Shown here: piece after piece, positions 22,505 to 31,425 of the stretch
Layout: each line of letters begins with the position of its first letter
Numbering within the stretch: the stretch's first letter is position 1
DNA from: an uncultured Lachnospiraceae bacterium
GTDB lineage: Bacteria; Bacillota; Clostridia; Lachnospirales; Lachnospiraceae
NCBI GenBank assembly: GCA_947628955.1
Contig: CANRBX010000028.1
Coordinates: 1 to 35,206, forward strand
Reading direction: 5' to 3'
Length of the DNA stretch: 35,206 nt
Program-made: the position numbers and the translations under genes
The notes under the pieces: generated by a model
Databases searched by the model: none
Seen by the model: the letters and a program-made list of their open reading frames with translations, nothing else
Told to the model about the DNA's origin: nothing

Positions 22505-23698
22505 ATGGAAAAGGAAATAAAGAATACGGAAGCATTGGATCAGCTCTGTAAGGATCCCTGGGGGATGCTCCCCGAGAGCGAGCAGGACCGCGAGAAGATC
22601 TCGGGCAGAAACCGCAGCTTCCTCTCGGACGTGTGGTTTCGCTTTCACAGAAAGCCCACGGCGCTGGCCGGCCTGGCTATGATCGTGATCCTGATGGTGT
22701 TCGCACTGATCGGACCTTTCTTTACAAAATACAGCTATTCGGACCAGAATCTGGATCTGGTCAATATCCCGCCGTATCTCTCTGTGTTTGAGGCGGAGGA
22801 CGGCTCCTGCTATTTTTATATCACGCAGAGCCTGAAGGTGGTCGTCGTGAATAAGGACGGCACGCTGGGAAAACAGCTCACCAGGCTGCGCGAGGACGAA
22901 AAGCAGAAAATGATCTTCTTTGACTATAACGGAGAGGAGATCGTCATCTTTTACGGAATGCAGCCGTACGTGATCGCCAACCCGGTGACGCGTACGATCA
23001 TGACGCGTGCCAGGGTTTGGAACCGCTCTTACATTCTGGGCACAGACACGCTGGGGCGCGACATTCTCACCCGCCTCATGTACGGGACGCGGGTGTCCAT
23101 GCTGGTGGCGCTGATCGCGGTTCTGGTGAACATGGTGATTGGCATTGTCTACGGGGGCATCTCCGGCTATGCGGGCGGCGCCGTAGACAACATCATGATG
23201 CGCGTTGTGGATATTATCAGTACGATCCCCCTGACGCTCTATGTGATCCTGATCATGGTGCTGCTGGGGAGCGGGCTTCACAGTATCATCATCGCGATCG
23301 GAACCGTGTACTGGGTGGATATGGCGCGCGTAGTCCGCGGGCAGGTGCTGACCCTGAAGGAGCAGGAGTTTGTCATCGCCTCCAGGACCATCGGATCGTC
23401 CACAAAGACGATCCTTCTGCAGCATCTGATCCCGAACGCCATGGGCCCGATCCTGGTGACCGTGACCATGCTGATCCCCTCGGCGATCTTTATGGAGGCG
23501 TTTCTGGGCTATCTGGGCATCGGCCTGCAGCCGCCTCTGGCCAGTCTGGGGACGATGTGCAACGACGCGACGGAGAATCTGAAATCCTGTCCGCACCAGC
23601 TGTTTATTCCGGCGCTGGTGATCTGCCTGATCATGTTTGCCTTCAACTTTGTGGGCGACGGCCTGCGGGACGCGCTGGACCCGAAGCTGAAGAAGTGA
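22505..23698 (+). CDS. oppC: Peptide ABC transporter permease OppC/DppC-type with large extracytoplasmic insertion
   Basis: The C-terminal two thirds are a standard DppC core (LGTDTLGRDILTRLMYGTRV, docking loop EFVIASRTIGSSTKTILLQH). At 397 residues it is about 100 longer than usual. The extra residues (about 75-170) lie outside the membrane between helix 1 and the LGTDTLGRD block and form a strand-rich insertion (CYFYITQSLKVVVVNKDGTL). Such insertions occur in some Firmicute OppC proteins and probably shape the docking of the binding protein. AGGAGG lies just upstream of ATG 22505. It follows oppB by 15 bp. Confidence 0.93.
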   Translation: MEKEIKNTEALDQLCKDPWGMLPESEQDREKISGRNRSFLSDVWFRFHRKPTALAGLAMIVILMVFALIGPFFTKYSYSDQNLDLVNIPPYLSVFEAEDGSCYFYITQSLKVVVVNKDGTLGKQLTRLREDEKQKMIFFDYNGEEIVIFYGMQPYVIANPVTRTIMTRARVWNRSYILGTDTLGRDILTRLMYGTRVSMLVALIAVLVNMVIGIVYGGISGYAGGAVDNIMMRVVDIISTIPLTLYVILIMVLLGSGLHSIIIAIGTVYWVDMARVVRGQVLTLKEQEFVIASRTIGSSTKTILLQHLIPNAMGPILVTVTMLIPSAIFMEAFLGYLGIGLQPPLASLGTMCNDATENLKSCPHQLFIPALVICLIMFAFNFVGDGLRDALDPKLKK

Positions 23699-23732
23699 CT
23701 GCCCAAAGCTGAAGGAAGGATGGGAGATACAT

Positions 23733-24743
23733 ATGGAACATATACTTGAAATCAACAATCTGCGGACCTCTTTTCTCACGAGCAGCGGGGAGGTTCAGGC
23801 GGTCCGGGGCGTCACCTTCCACGTGAATCAGGGCGAGATCCTGGGCATCGTGGGCGAGTCAGGCAGCGGCAAGAGCGTCACCTCCATGTCGATCCTGCAG
23901 CTTCTCGGGGACACGGCCGTCATCAGGGAGGGCTCATCCATCCTGTTTGAGAACAGGGAGCTGACGAAGCTGAAGAAAAAAGAGCTGCGCTCCATCCGGG
24001 GAGAGAAGATCTCCATGATCTTTCAGGATCCCATGTCCTCGCTGAATCCGCTGATCCCGGTCGGGAAACAGGTGGAGGAGATGATCAGCGAGCATCACCC
24101 GGACAAGAGCAGGGACGAGCTGAGATCCATGGTCCTGGAGCTCTTTGACCGGGTTCGGATCCCGGAGCCGGAAAAGCGCTACCGCGCGTATCCGCACGAG
24201 TTTTCCGGCGGGATGCGCCAGCGCGTGATGATCGCGATGGCCCTGGCGAACCGGCCGCGGCTGCTGATCGCGGACGAGCCGACGACCGCGCTGGATGTGA
24301 CGATACAGGACCAGATCCTCAAGCAGCTGCGCGGGCTGCAGAAGGATTCCGGCACCAGCATTATCTTCATCACGCACGACCTGGGCGTGGTGGCCGAGCT
24401 GTGCACGAGGGTGGCCGTGATGTACGGCGGCCTGATCCTGGAGGAGGCGGACATTGACGAGATCTTTGAGAATCCGAGGCATCCCTACACGCTGGGGCTT
24501 CTGGCCGCGATCCCGGATATCGGGCAGGACAAGAACAAACGGCTCACTCCGATCGAGGGAACGCCGCCGGATATGACAGACCCGCCGAAGGGCTGCCCGT
24601 TTGCGGCGCGCTGCCCCTATGCCCGGAATATCTGCGCCGTGAAGCAGCCTGAGTATGTGCAGGTGAAGGAAGGCCACCGCTCCATGTGCTGGCTTCTGGA
24701 TGAGCGCGCACCGGCGGAGAATAATCCGTTCCGAAAGGACTGA
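23733..24743 (+). CDS. oppD: Peptide ABC transporter ATP-binding protein OppD-type
   Basis: Walker A GESGSGKS (residues 41-48), signature FSGGMRQRV and Walker [13 protein letters not shown] are all present, with the H-loop in FITHDLGVV. The C-terminal Cys-rich oligopeptide extension ([15 protein letters not shown], four Cys in all) is typical of OppD/OppF and may hold an iron-sulfur cluster. It energises peptide import together with OppF. Confidence 0.95.
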   Translation: MEHILEINNLRTSFLTSSGEVQAVRGVTFHVNQGEILGIVGESGSGKSVTSMSILQLLGDTAVIREGSSILFENRELTKLKKKELRSIRGEKISMIFQDPMSSLNPLIPVGKQVEEMISEHHPDKSRDELRSMVLELFDRVRIPEPEKRYRAYPHEFSGGMRQRVMIAMALANRPRLLIADEPTTALDVTIQDQILKQLRGLQKDSGTSIIFITHDLGVVAELCTRVAVMYGGLILEEADIDEIFENPRHPYTLGLLAAIPDIGQDKNKRLTPIEGTPPDMTDPPKGCPFAARCPYARNICAVKQPEYVQVKEGHRSMCWLLDERAPAENNPFRKD

Positions 24744-24749
24744 ACAACT

Positions 24750-25715
24750 ATGAGTGAAAAAGCCATGCTGGAGGTTCAGGACCTCAAAATGCATTTCAGA
24801 CTGAATAATTCCAAAAACCTGATGGTTCACGCCGTGGACGGCATCAGCTTCCGGATTCCCAGGGGAAAGACTCTGGGCCTGGTCGGAGAGTCCGGCTGCG
24901 GCAAGAGCACCTGCGCCAGGACCGCGATCCGCATCTATGACCCCACGGCGGGGAAGATCTTTCTGGACGGACAGGATATCACCAGGCTGTCACAGAAGGA
25001 GCTGAAGCCTCTGCGGAAAAAGATGCAGATGATCTTCCAGGATCCATACGCGTCGCTGAACGCGAGGATGGTGGTCAGGGATATCATCGCGGAGCCGCTT
25101 CTCGCGCACGGGATCATCCGCAGCAAGCGGGAGGCCGGAGAGTATGTCTATCCGATGCTGGAGCGCGTGGGGCTCACGCGGGAGCATGCGGACCGCTATG
25201 CGCATGAGTTCTCAGGCGGCCAGCGGCAGCGCATCGGCATTGCGAGGGCGCTGATCCTTCAGCCGGATCTGGTGATCTGCGACGAGCCGATCTCGGCGCT
25301 CGACGTCTCCATTCAGGCGCAGGTCGTCAATCTCCTGAAGGATTACCAGGAGGAAAAGGGAATCTCATATCTCTTCATCGCGCACGACCTGTCCATGGTC
25401 CGCTACGTCTCTGACGAGGTGGGCGTCATGTATCTGGGACAGCTGGCCGAGCTGTGCGAGGCCGAAGAGATCTACCGCAAGCCGCTGCATCCCTACACGA
25501 AGGGCCTTCTGGGCAGCATCCCGATCCCGAATCCGAAGCTGGCGCGCCAGAAGGAGGTCTCCGGCATGAAGGGGGACATCCCCAGCCCGGTGAATCCGCC
25601 GGAGGGCTGCCGGTTCTGCGCGCGCTGCCCGTATGCAAAGTCAGTCTGCAGTGAGACGACCCCGCACCTGAAGGAGGTCTCGCCCGGGCATCAGGTGGCC
25701 TGCCATCTGTACTGA
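24750..25715 (+). CDS. oppF: Peptide ABC transporter ATP-binding protein OppF-type
   Basis: Walker A GESGCGKS, signature FSGGQRQRI, Walker [13 protein letters not shown] and H-loop IAHDLSMV are complete. The C-terminal Cys-rich extension ([15 protein letters not shown]) is present. It starts 6 bp after oppD with AAAGGA upstream and forms the ATPase heterodimer with OppD. Confidence 0.95.
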   Translation: MSEKAMLEVQDLKMHFRLNNSKNLMVHAVDGISFRIPRGKTLGLVGESGCGKSTCARTAIRIYDPTAGKIFLDGQDITRLSQKELKPLRKKMQMIFQDPYASLNARMVVRDIIAEPLLAHGIIRSKREAGEYVYPMLERVGLTREHADRYAHEFSGGQRQRIGIARALILQPDLVICDEPISALDVSIQAQVVNLLKDYQEEKGISYLFIAHDLSMVRYVSDEVGVMYLGQLAELCEAEEIYRKPLHPYTKGLLGSIPIPNPKLARQKEVSGMKGDIPSPVNPPEGCRFCARCPYAKSVCSETTPHLKEVSPGHQVACHLY

Positions 25716-25755
25716 CGGGACGGCCGGGGCGGGCCCGTGAAAGGGGCTGCTGCCT

Positions 25756-25784
25756 GCGGCATCTGTGAAGGCCGCTGTGTTTTT
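25756..25784 (+). terminator. Partial terminator between oppF and oppA
   Basis: GCGGC (25756-25760) pairs with GCCGC (25771-25775), followed by TGTGTTTTT. A short stem, so probably leaky: some transcripts would continue into oppA. Confidence 0.4.
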
Positions 25785-25831
25785 CTGATGTCAGCTGCTT
25801 CAGGGCAGTTTACATAAAACCCATTTAACAT

Positions 25832-25848
25832 GCTCTCATGCTGAGAGC
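25832..25848 (+). promoter_or_regulatory. Tight hairpin just before the oppA ribosome binding site
   Basis: GCTCTCA (25832-25838), loop TGC, TGAGAGC (25842-25848), then a purine-rich stretch with GAGAGGAAA before ATG 25873. A hairpin this close to the 5-prime end of the binding-protein cistron could protect a processed oppA message. Inference. Confidence 0.45.
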
Positions 25849-25872
25849 GGAAAAGAAAGAGAGGAAACGATT

Positions 25873-27531
25873 ATGAAGATGAAACGACTTGCAGCACTGC
25901 TTCTTGGCGGATGCATGCTGGCCTCTGCCCTTCCGGTGTACGCGCAGGAGATGCTCCCGGATGTGGAAGAGGTTACCGGTGAGGATGCGCCTCTGGCCGA
26001 CACACAGGAGATCACCTATGTGCTCAGCAATGAGCCGGACGGCATTGACCCAGGCATTACGAACAACTCCTTTGCTTCTGTATTCCTGGTGAACTGCTTT
26101 GAGGGCCTGGCTACCTATGACAACAGCGGAAACGTTGTTCCGGGCGTGGCGGAGTCCTGGGACATCAGCGAGGACGGCACGGTTTACACGTTCCATCTGA
26201 GGGATGGCCTGAAGTGGAGCGACGGCTCGCCTCTGACAGCGAATGATTTCGTCTATTCCTACAAGAGAGTGCTTGACCCGGCGACGGGCGCCCAGTATGT
26301 CAACATGATCACCGATTATGTAGTGGGCGCTGCTGAGCTGTATGCAGGAGAGGGCAGCGAGGAGGATCTCGGCATCAGGGCTCTGGACGACCAGACGCTG
26401 GAGATCACACTGATCCAGCCGGCTTCCTGGTTCATCGATATGCTGACCATGTGGGTATGGGATCCGGTTCAGGAGGCCACGATCACAGCGAACGGCGACC
26501 AGTGGACGAACAGCGCCGACACCTATGTCTGCAACGGCCCGTTCATGATCTCTGATATGAGCATGGGCGAGTACGTGGAGCTTTCCAAAAACGAGAATTA
26601 CTGGGATGCTGAGAGCGTGACGCTTGAGAAGATCACGCTGCGCTACGTGCTGGATACCGCTACGGCGCTCACTGCCTATGAGTCCGGCGAGGTGGACGGC
26701 ATCAACACCATCCCGGCATCCGACGTTGCCCGCCTGAAAGCGGAGGGCGCGGGCGTGCAGACCGCTTCGAACTTCGGCACCACCTATTTCAACATTAACT
26801 GCGCAAAGGCTCCGTACGACAATCCGCTTGTCCGCAAGGCCCTGAGCCTGGCGATCGACCGTGAGGCGATCATCAACAACGTTCTGCAGGTGGAGGCTTC
26901 CCCGGCTTACAACCTGATCGGACCGGGCTACGTCGTGGACGGCGTGGACTTCTCTGAGGGCGACAGCACCTGGGAGCTTGGCCCGAACGCTGACCCGGAG
27001 GCTGCACAGGCGGCTCTGGCTGAGGCAGGATATCCGGACGGCGAGGGCTTCCCGACCCTGCAGCTTTCCTACTATTCTTCTGATACGGTGAAGAAGATGA
27101 CGGAGGCGCTGGCCGAGATGCTGGAGACGAACCTGGGCATCGACGTGGAGATCACATCCGCTGACTGGGCGGTGTTCTATGAGGATGTGCAGAACGGCAA
27201 CTATGATGTGGCTGCCATGGGCTGGAGCGCGGACTACGTGCATCCGATGTCCTTCCTGCCGCTTCTGAAGACCGACGATGTGAGCAACAATGTATTCTAC
27301 AGCAACCCGGACTACGACGCTCTGGTAGAGCAGGTGATGGCTGAGAGCGATCCGGCGAAGGGCTGGGATCTGATGAAGGAAGCAGAGGCCCTCGCGATGG
27401 CGGATTATCCGATGCTGAACGTGTACTATAAGGCTGCGAACTATGCAATGAAGGATTATGTGACCGGTTACTTCATGAACGCATCCTCGAGCCTGTTCTT
27501 CAAGGGCGCGAAGGTAATCGCGGCAGAGTAA
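25873..27531 (+). CDS. oppA: Peptide ABC transporter substrate-binding protein OppA-type
   Basis: A 552-residue family 5 solute-binding protein. The N-terminal signal MKMKRLAALLLGGCMLASALP contains LGGC (Cys14), a possible lipobox, with an alternative cleavage after VYA. The family pattern follows: EPDGIDPGI, GLATYDNSGNVVPGVAESWD, FHLRDGLKWSDGSPLTANDF, and FGTTYFNINCAKAPYDNPLV. It binds peptides outside the cell and hands them to OppBC. It is placed last, after oppF, although many opp operons begin with it. The last codons and stop are triplicated downstream. Confidence 0.93.
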   Translation: MKMKRLAALLLGGCMLASALPVYAQEMLPDVEEVTGEDAPLADTQEITYVLSNEPDGIDPGITNNSFASVFLVNCFEGLATYDNSGNVVPGVAESWDISEDGTVYTFHLRDGLKWSDGSPLTANDFVYSYKRVLDPATGAQYVNMITDYVVGAAELYAGEGSEEDLGIRALDDQTLEITLIQPASWFIDMLTMWVWDPVQEATITANGDQWTNSADTYVCNGPFMISDMSMGEYVELSKNENYWDAESVTLEKITLRYVLDTATALTAYESGEVDGINTIPASDVARLKAEGAGVQTASNFGTTYFNINCAKAPYDNPLVRKALSLAIDREAIINNVLQVEASPAYNLIGPGYVVDGVDFSEGDSTWELGPNADPEAAQAALAEAGYPDGEGFPTLQLSYYSSDTVKKMTEALAEMLETNLGIDVEITSADWAVFYEDVQNGNYDVAAMGWSADYVHPMSFLPLLKTDDVSNNVFYSNPDYDALVEQVMAESDPAKGWDLMKEAEALAMADYPMLNVYYKAANYAMKDYVTGYFMNASSSLFFKGAKVIAAE

Positions 27532-27565
27532 AGACCGGCAGAGTAAAGATCTGCGGAGTAAAGAT
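27521..27565 (+). repeat. 15-bp tandem repeat spanning the oppA stop codon
   Basis: CGGCAGAGTAAAGAC (27521-27535), CGGCAGAGTAAAGAT (27536-27550) and CTGCGGAGTAAAGAT (27551-27565). Each contains the GAGTAA that ends the gene; the true TAA is at 27529-27531. Confidence 0.93.
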
Positions 27566-27582
27566 CCATAAGGCAAACACAA

Positions 27583-27626
27583 ACCCCCGCGCCGGGCAGC
27601 GGCTGCTTTGGCGCGGGGGTATTTTT
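27583..27626. terminator. Bidirectional rho-independent terminator
   Basis: ACCCCCGCGCC (27583-27593) pairs perfectly with GGCGCGGGGGT (27610-27620), followed by ATTTTT on the plus strand. On the minus strand the hairpin is followed by a T-rich TTTGTGTTTG, so it can also end transcripts from the amino acid transporter operon. Confidence 0.92.
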
Positions 27627-27716
27627 GGTGATATTGTTCCGGTGATACTGTTCGATCCGGGATATGTACAGACGGCGCGGTGCCCTGCCATGTGGAATTT
27701 CTGAAACAGCCAGGGG

Positions 27717-27768
27717 CAGGCACCCCTGCCCGCAGCGGCCTGCAGGCACCCCTGCCCGCAGCGGCCGG
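27717..27768. repeat. 26-bp perfect tandem duplication
   Basis: 27717-27742 and 27743-27768 share CAGGCACCCCTGCCCGCAGC and more, differing only at the end of the unit. It lies 20 bp beyond the stop of the minus-strand ATPase gene and does not include it. Part of the first copy also forms a CAGGGG/CCCCTG hairpin with the preceding bases. Confidence 0.9.
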
Positions 27769-27787
27769 CCGGCGCCCGATAAAACGA

Positions 27788-28525
27788 CTATTTGTCCGTG
27801 AGGTGATGCAGGAACTGCCTGGTGCGCTCTTCCTTCGGGCTGCTGAATATTTCAAGGGCGGTGCCCTGCTCGACGACGAGGCCGCCTTCCATGAACACGA
27901 CGCGGGAGGAGACGTCCATCGCGAATTTCATCTCGTGCGTCACGATCACCATCGTGGTGCCGTCCTCCGCCAGCTTTTTCATGACGTCGAGGACCTCGCC
28001 GGTCAGCTCCGGATCCAGAGCCGAGGTCGGCTCATCGAAGAGGATCACCTGTGGATTCTGCGCGATGGCGCGTGCGATCGCCACACGCTGCTGCTGGCCC
28101 CCGGACAGCTGGTCGGGATAATAGTGTGCACGGTTTGACATCCCCACCCGGTCAAGCATCTCAAGCGCGGTTTTTTCCGCGCTTTTTTTGTCAATCCTGC
28201 GGGCGGTGACCAGCCCCTCCATGACGTTTCCGAGCGCTGTCATGTTGCGGAACAGGTTGAAGCTCTGGAAGACAAAGGCCATGTCGAAGCGGAGCCTGCG
28301 GATCTCCCTGGAGGAGATATGCGCCATGTCATGGTGAAAATCCCCGAAGGTCATCTGCCCCCGGTCCACCTTTTCCAGAAAGCTGATACAGCGCAGCAGG
28401 GTGGTCTTTCCCGAGCCGGACGGGCCGATCACGGAGACGACCTCGCCCTTGTCAATCCGGAAATCAATTCCCTTCAGCACCTCGTTTGTGCCGAAGCTCT
28501 TGTGAAGATCTGTTACTTCAAGCAT
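27788..28525 (-). CDS. Polar amino acid ABC transporter ATP-binding protein (GlnQ/HisP-type)
   Basis: A 245-residue ATPase with Walker [11 protein letters not shown], signature [13 protein letters not shown], Walker [15 protein letters not shown] and H-loop VTHEM. It powers import of a polar amino acid. The start at 28525 is chosen for GGAGG five to six bases upstream; the longer frame to 28540 would put its start inside that binding site. It ends the minus-strand operon of membrane protein, binding protein, permease and ATPase. The substrate cannot be read from the ATPase. Confidence 0.95.
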   Translation of the reverse strand: MLEVTDLHKSFGTNEVLKGIDFRIDKGEVVSVIGPSGSGKTTLLRCISFLEKVDRGQMTFGDFHHDMAHISSREIRRLRFDMAFVFQSFNLFRNMTALGNVMEGLVTARRIDKKSAEKTALEMLDRVGMSNRAHYYPDQLSGGQQQRVAIARAIAQNPQVILFDEPTSALDPELTGEVLDVMKKLAEDGTTMVIVTHEMKFAMDVSSRVVFMEGGLVVEQGTALEIFSSPKEERTRQFLHHLTDK

Positions 28526-28536
28526 GGGATCCTCCT

Positions 28537-29238
28537 TCACATCTGTGCTGAGTCTGTCTCGACCAGATATTTTTCATCTGTCTTCCACACCAGCTTTTTC
28601 TCCAGCCAGGACTGGATCCATGTCAGGATCGTCGAGAAGGCGAGATAGATCACCGCGGCCTCGCAGTAAAGCGCAAACGGCTCATACGTCCGGGATGCGA
28701 TCTGCTGTGCGGTGGTAAAGAGCTCCACCACGGTGATGCTGGACGCGAGAGAGGTGTCCTTCAGCAGGCTGATCAGGTTGTTAAACAGGGATGGAAAAGC
28801 GATCGGAAACGCCTGGGGAAGAACGACCCGCAGCATGGTCTGCGGGTAATTCAGTCCGATCATCTGCGCGGCCTCCGACTGCCCCTGCGGGACTGCCAGG
28901 ATGGCGGAGCGGAACACCTCCGCATTGTATGCTCCCAGGTTCATGCCAAACGCGATCACGGCGGCAGGGAACGCGTCAAGCACGATCCCGAGCCGCGGGA
29001 GGCCGAAAAAGATGATAAACAGCTGGACGAGCAGCGGTGTTCCGCGGAATACCCAGATGTAGATCTGTGAAAACTGCTTCAGGATCCGGATATCTGCCAC
29101 CTGAACGATGGCAAGCAGCAGCCCGAGCACAAAGCTGAATGCGAAGGATGCCAGCGTCAGCGGTATCGTGATCCGGATGCCGGGGATCAGGATCTGGGTG
29201 AAGGATGAGACAAGAATCTCGATAATTCGTTCGTTCAT
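28537..29238 (-). CDS. Polar amino acid ABC transporter permease (HisM/GlnP-type)
   Basis: A 233-residue protein with about five membrane helices. The docking loop reads [20 protein letters not shown] with the EAA-x3-G spacing of this family, followed by [29 protein letters not shown] near residue 66 is another hallmark. A single permease gene implies a homodimer. Six bp separate it from the binding-protein gene before it, and 11 bp from the ATPase gene after it. Confidence 0.94.
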   Translation of the reverse strand: MNERIIEILVSSFTQILIPGIRITIPLTLASFAFSFVLGLLLAIVQVADIRILKQFSQIYIWVFRGTPLLVQLFIIFFGLPRLGIVLDAFPAAVIAFGMNLGAYNAEVFRSAILAVPQGQSEAAQMIGLNYPQTMLRVVLPQAFPIAFPSLFNNLISLLKDTSLASSITVVELFTTAQQIASRTYEPFALYCEAAVIYLAFSTILTWIQSWLEKKLVWKTDEKYLVETDSAQM

Positions 29239-29244
29239 ATCAGA

Positions 29245-30075
29245 TTAATCCAAATCCTGCTGAGAGATATCGCTTCCGAAGTATTTCTCGGAAAGCTCTG
29301 TCAGGGTTCCGTCCTCCGAGAGCTCGGCGATCGCCGTGTCGATCGCTTCCCTCAGTGTCCCGGTGGCCTCTTCTTTGCGAAGCGGGATGGCGACCTCTGA
29401 GGCGTCCTCGGTGAGCGCTACGATCTTGATCGGCGCGTCGGGATGCTCCGCAAGATAATCATAGAAGGAGACCTCGGCATTCAGCGTGGCGTCCACGCGG
29501 CCGGAGAGCACCATGTCGATCGTCTCGGCCAGCGTATCCACGTTCTGGACGTCCGCGCCGTATTCTGCCGCCATGTCCGCATAGGTGGAGCCGAGGGAGT
29601 TGCTGGTCTTTTTTCCGTCGAGATCCTCGAAGCTGAGAATGTCCTCATTTGACTCGGCGACCACCAGGGCGGTGCGGATATAGGCGTACGGCGTTGAGAA
29701 GTCGTATTTCTCCGCCCGCTCGTCCGTGATCTCCACTCCGTTGATCACGGCGTCGTAACGGCCGATGTCCATTCCGGCGAACAGGCCGTCCCACTCGCCC
29801 TCGACAAATTCTGCCTCGACGCCCAGCTTTTCCGCGATTGCCTTTCCTACCTCGGTGTCGTAGCCGACGAGTTCTCCGTCCTCGTCGTGATACGTCCAGG
29901 GCGCCCACTGGCCCTCCATGGCAAACGTGATGCTGCCCTTTTCCTGGATCTGGGAGAGAAGATCGCCGCCTGCTTCCTCATCTGCGGCCGCGGCCGATGC
30001 GGCTCCCAGGAACAGGGCTCCGGACAGGCCGAGGCATGCAAGGGTTTTTGCTGTCTGAGTGGATAATTTTTTCAT
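29245..30075 (-). CDS. Polar amino acid ABC transporter substrate-binding protein (family 3)
   Basis: The signal peptide spans about residues 1-30 (TLACLGLSGALFLGAASA), with no lipobox Cys at a sensible place. The mature part has the family 3 pattern: ITFAMEGQWAPWTYHDEDGE, LVGYDTEVGKAIAEKLGVEA, DAVINGVEITDERAEKYDFS, and a C-terminal TLTELSEKYFGSDISQ. It binds a polar amino acid outside the cell. AAGGAGG precedes ATG 30075. Anchoring is unclear; without a lipid it may be loosely held. Confidence 0.93.
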   Translation of the reverse strand: MKKLSTQTAKTLACLGLSGALFLGAASAAAADEEAGGDLLSQIQEKGSITFAMEGQWAPWTYHDEDGELVGYDTEVGKAIAEKLGVEAEFVEGEWDGLFAGMDIGRYDAVINGVEITDERAEKYDFSTPYAYIRTALVVAESNEDILSFEDLDGKKTSNSLGSTYADMAAEYGADVQNVDTLAETIDMVLSGRVDATLNAEVSFYDYLAEHPDAPIKIVALTEDASEVAIPLRKEEATGTLREAIDTAIAELSEDGTLTELSEKYFGSDISQQDLD

Positions 30076-30107
30076 AGATAAATTCCTCCTTGAACATATT
30101 ATCGCAT

Positions 30108-30221
30108 CTGAGATCAGTCCGAACCGGCCGGGTACGGGACTGCCTTCAGTATGTTACTGCATTTCTGAAATCAGTCCAGGCCGGCCAGGTATGGGACTGC
30201 CTTCAGTACGTTTTCTGTATT
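30108..30221 (-). repeat. 57-bp tandem duplication containing a gene end and its stop codon
   Basis: Units 30165-30221 and 30108-30164. On the minus strand the first unit encodes the last residues NVLKAVPYLAGLD and TGA of the 30171-30890 gene; the second, beyond the stop, still reads NILKAVPYPAGSD and TGA. Most differences are single-base changes. Confidence 0.93.
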
Positions 30222-30890
30222 CTGGCTGTTGGCGGAAACACAGAGCACCGGTTTTTCAGCGGCGCCGCCGTATTCCCTGTAGACGGCGCTGTCCGAGATG
30301 TCGATGCCGAACGGGATCGGATCCGAGCGGGAGATGACCTCTCCGGACTCGTCGTACTGGAGCACGCTGCCTTCGAGCAGCCGGTCGGACAGCCGGCTGT
30401 ACAGCTCATCCGGGAGAGCCTCGCGCAGATCGCAGAACATGCCGCGCCCGGACTGCTCCTGAAAATCATCCTGGGAACAGATGATCAGATCGACCGCGCC
30501 TGCCGCGATCCTGGTCGTGTATGCCATGTTCATCTGATAGCTGTCCAGATAGAAGACCTCGGTCTGGATGTAATCGTTCTTATTTTCCATCCCGATATAT
30601 TCTTCGAGAAAGCTGTCCAGGGATTCGCTGTCGGCGGGCTCGCTGCCGTTCAGGCAGCAGATGGCCAGAACGCATTCCTTCCGGTTGAAAATGGTGGTGT
30701 TCAGGATGGTTATGAGGAAGACTGCGGCGAGGACCACGACAAGAACGATCTTCAGATAGTAGTCCCTGAAATACCCCAGCCTCTGCCGGAACGGGAGCTT
30801 TTTGATATCCTCCCTGCTGATCGTGTCCTTGGATCTTTTATAGATCAGGGCGTCGTCGTCGAGAGCGGTTTTCTTAAATTTTGTATCCAT
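30171..30890 (-). CDS. Single-pass membrane protein of unknown function heading the amino acid ABC operon
   Basis: A 239-residue protein I do not recognise. A basic cytoplasmic segment of about 45 residues (ISREDIKKLPFRQRLGYFRD) precedes one membrane helix (IVLVVVLAAVFLITILN) and an outside domain of about 170 residues. That domain alternates strands and helices (VDLIICSQDDF, FGIDISDSAVY, KPVLCVSANS), loosely like a periplasmic-binding-protein half, so it could sense a ligand or aid the transporter. ATG 30890 is preferred over 30908 for AAAGGGA upstream. It precedes the binding-protein gene by 95 bp with no terminator seen, so co-transcription is likely. Confidence 0.7.
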   Translation of the reverse strand: MDTKFKKTALDDDALIYKRSKDTISREDIKKLPFRQRLGYFRDYYLKIVLVVVLAAVFLITILNTTIFNRKECVLAICCLNGSEPADSESLDSFLEEYIGMENKNDYIQTEVFYLDSYQMNMAYTTRIAAGAVDLIICSQDDFQEQSGRGMFCDLREALPDELYSRLSDRLLEGSVLQYDESGEVISRSDPIPFGIDISDSAVYREYGGAAEKPVLCVSANSQNTENVLKAVPYLAGLD

Positions 30891-31000
30891 ACTGCACATC
30901 CCTTTCATAAAACCATTCGCGCCGCTGGGCCGGATCAGTCCGGCGCAGTTCGGCGCAGACCTCTTCCTGCAGGCAGATCTCCGGTCTGCCGTTCAGGTTT

Positions 31001-31029
31001 ACGATAAAACGGATTGCGCGATTTGTCAA
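31001..31029 (-). promoter_or_regulatory. Promoter of the amino acid transporter operon
   Basis: On the minus strand, TTGACA (31029-31024) and TATCGT (31006-31001) are 17 bp apart. The predicted leader of about 100 nt has a GCCGGA/TCCGGC hairpin (30929-30944). A TATAAT on the same strand just upstream lacks a good -35. No T-box or riboswitch motif is recognised. The stretch 30891-31179 holds no gene. Confidence 0.6.
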
Positions 31030-31179
31030 ATAAATTATGCGGCGACACCTATTATAAACTGTTTTGGCGCGAAAGGAAAGGTTTCTTTACGGGGTGGTTT
31101 CCCTGCCTAATATTCCCCAAAAAGACGATATAAGGAATAGCGCGGAAGCTGTGTGGGAAAATATCTGAGGAGGACTCAT

Positions 31180-31425
31180 ATGGAAAAGTACAAAGACATT
31201 CTTAATAAATTAGCCCGCGACAGGAACATCACGGTCGAAGAAATGAAGGAGATCATATCCGAGCGCATCAAAGCTGGATTGAATGACCCCGACCCGGTAA
31301 AACGGACACAGTGGGAACGGATACCACACTCGGGGGATATGCCAACACCGGAAGAATGGTTGAAATATGCGGTTGAGAAGTTACGCTTTGAAGGACGAGA
31401 CGATTTTCTTCGGGAGTATCTATGA
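31180..31425 (+). CDS. Small protein resembling the Spo0A C-terminal domain
   Basis: An 81-residue protein: VEEMKEIISERIKAGLNDPD, then WERIPHSGDMPTPEEWLKYA. The helix followed by W-x-x-I-P-x-x-G-D-x-P-T-P-E-E resembles stand-alone Spo0A-C-like proteins common in Clostridia mobile and accessory regions. Their role is unknown; sporulation control should not be assumed. ATG 31180 has GAGGAGG upstream (the longer frame to 31153 does not). The stop overlaps the start of the SLOG-type gene by 4 bp, so the two are translationally coupled. Confidence 0.65.
   Translation: MEKYKDILNKLARDRNITVEEMKEIISERIKAGLNDPDPVKRTQWERIPHSGDMPTPEEWLKYAVEKLRFEGRDDFLREYL

Noticed and set aside
22067..23779. Long open frame of 570 codons on the minus strand
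   Set aside because: It lies antisense to oppB and oppC, which have clear family motifs and binding sites. Long antisense frames are expected in this GC-rich codon usage. The same applies to the minus-strand frame 25825-27855 opposite oppA.
30090..31007. 305-codon plus-strand frame
   Set aside because: Antisense to the membrane protein with a transmembrane helix, good start and operon context. Its composition (frequent His, Arg, Val, Gln) looks like a shadow frame.
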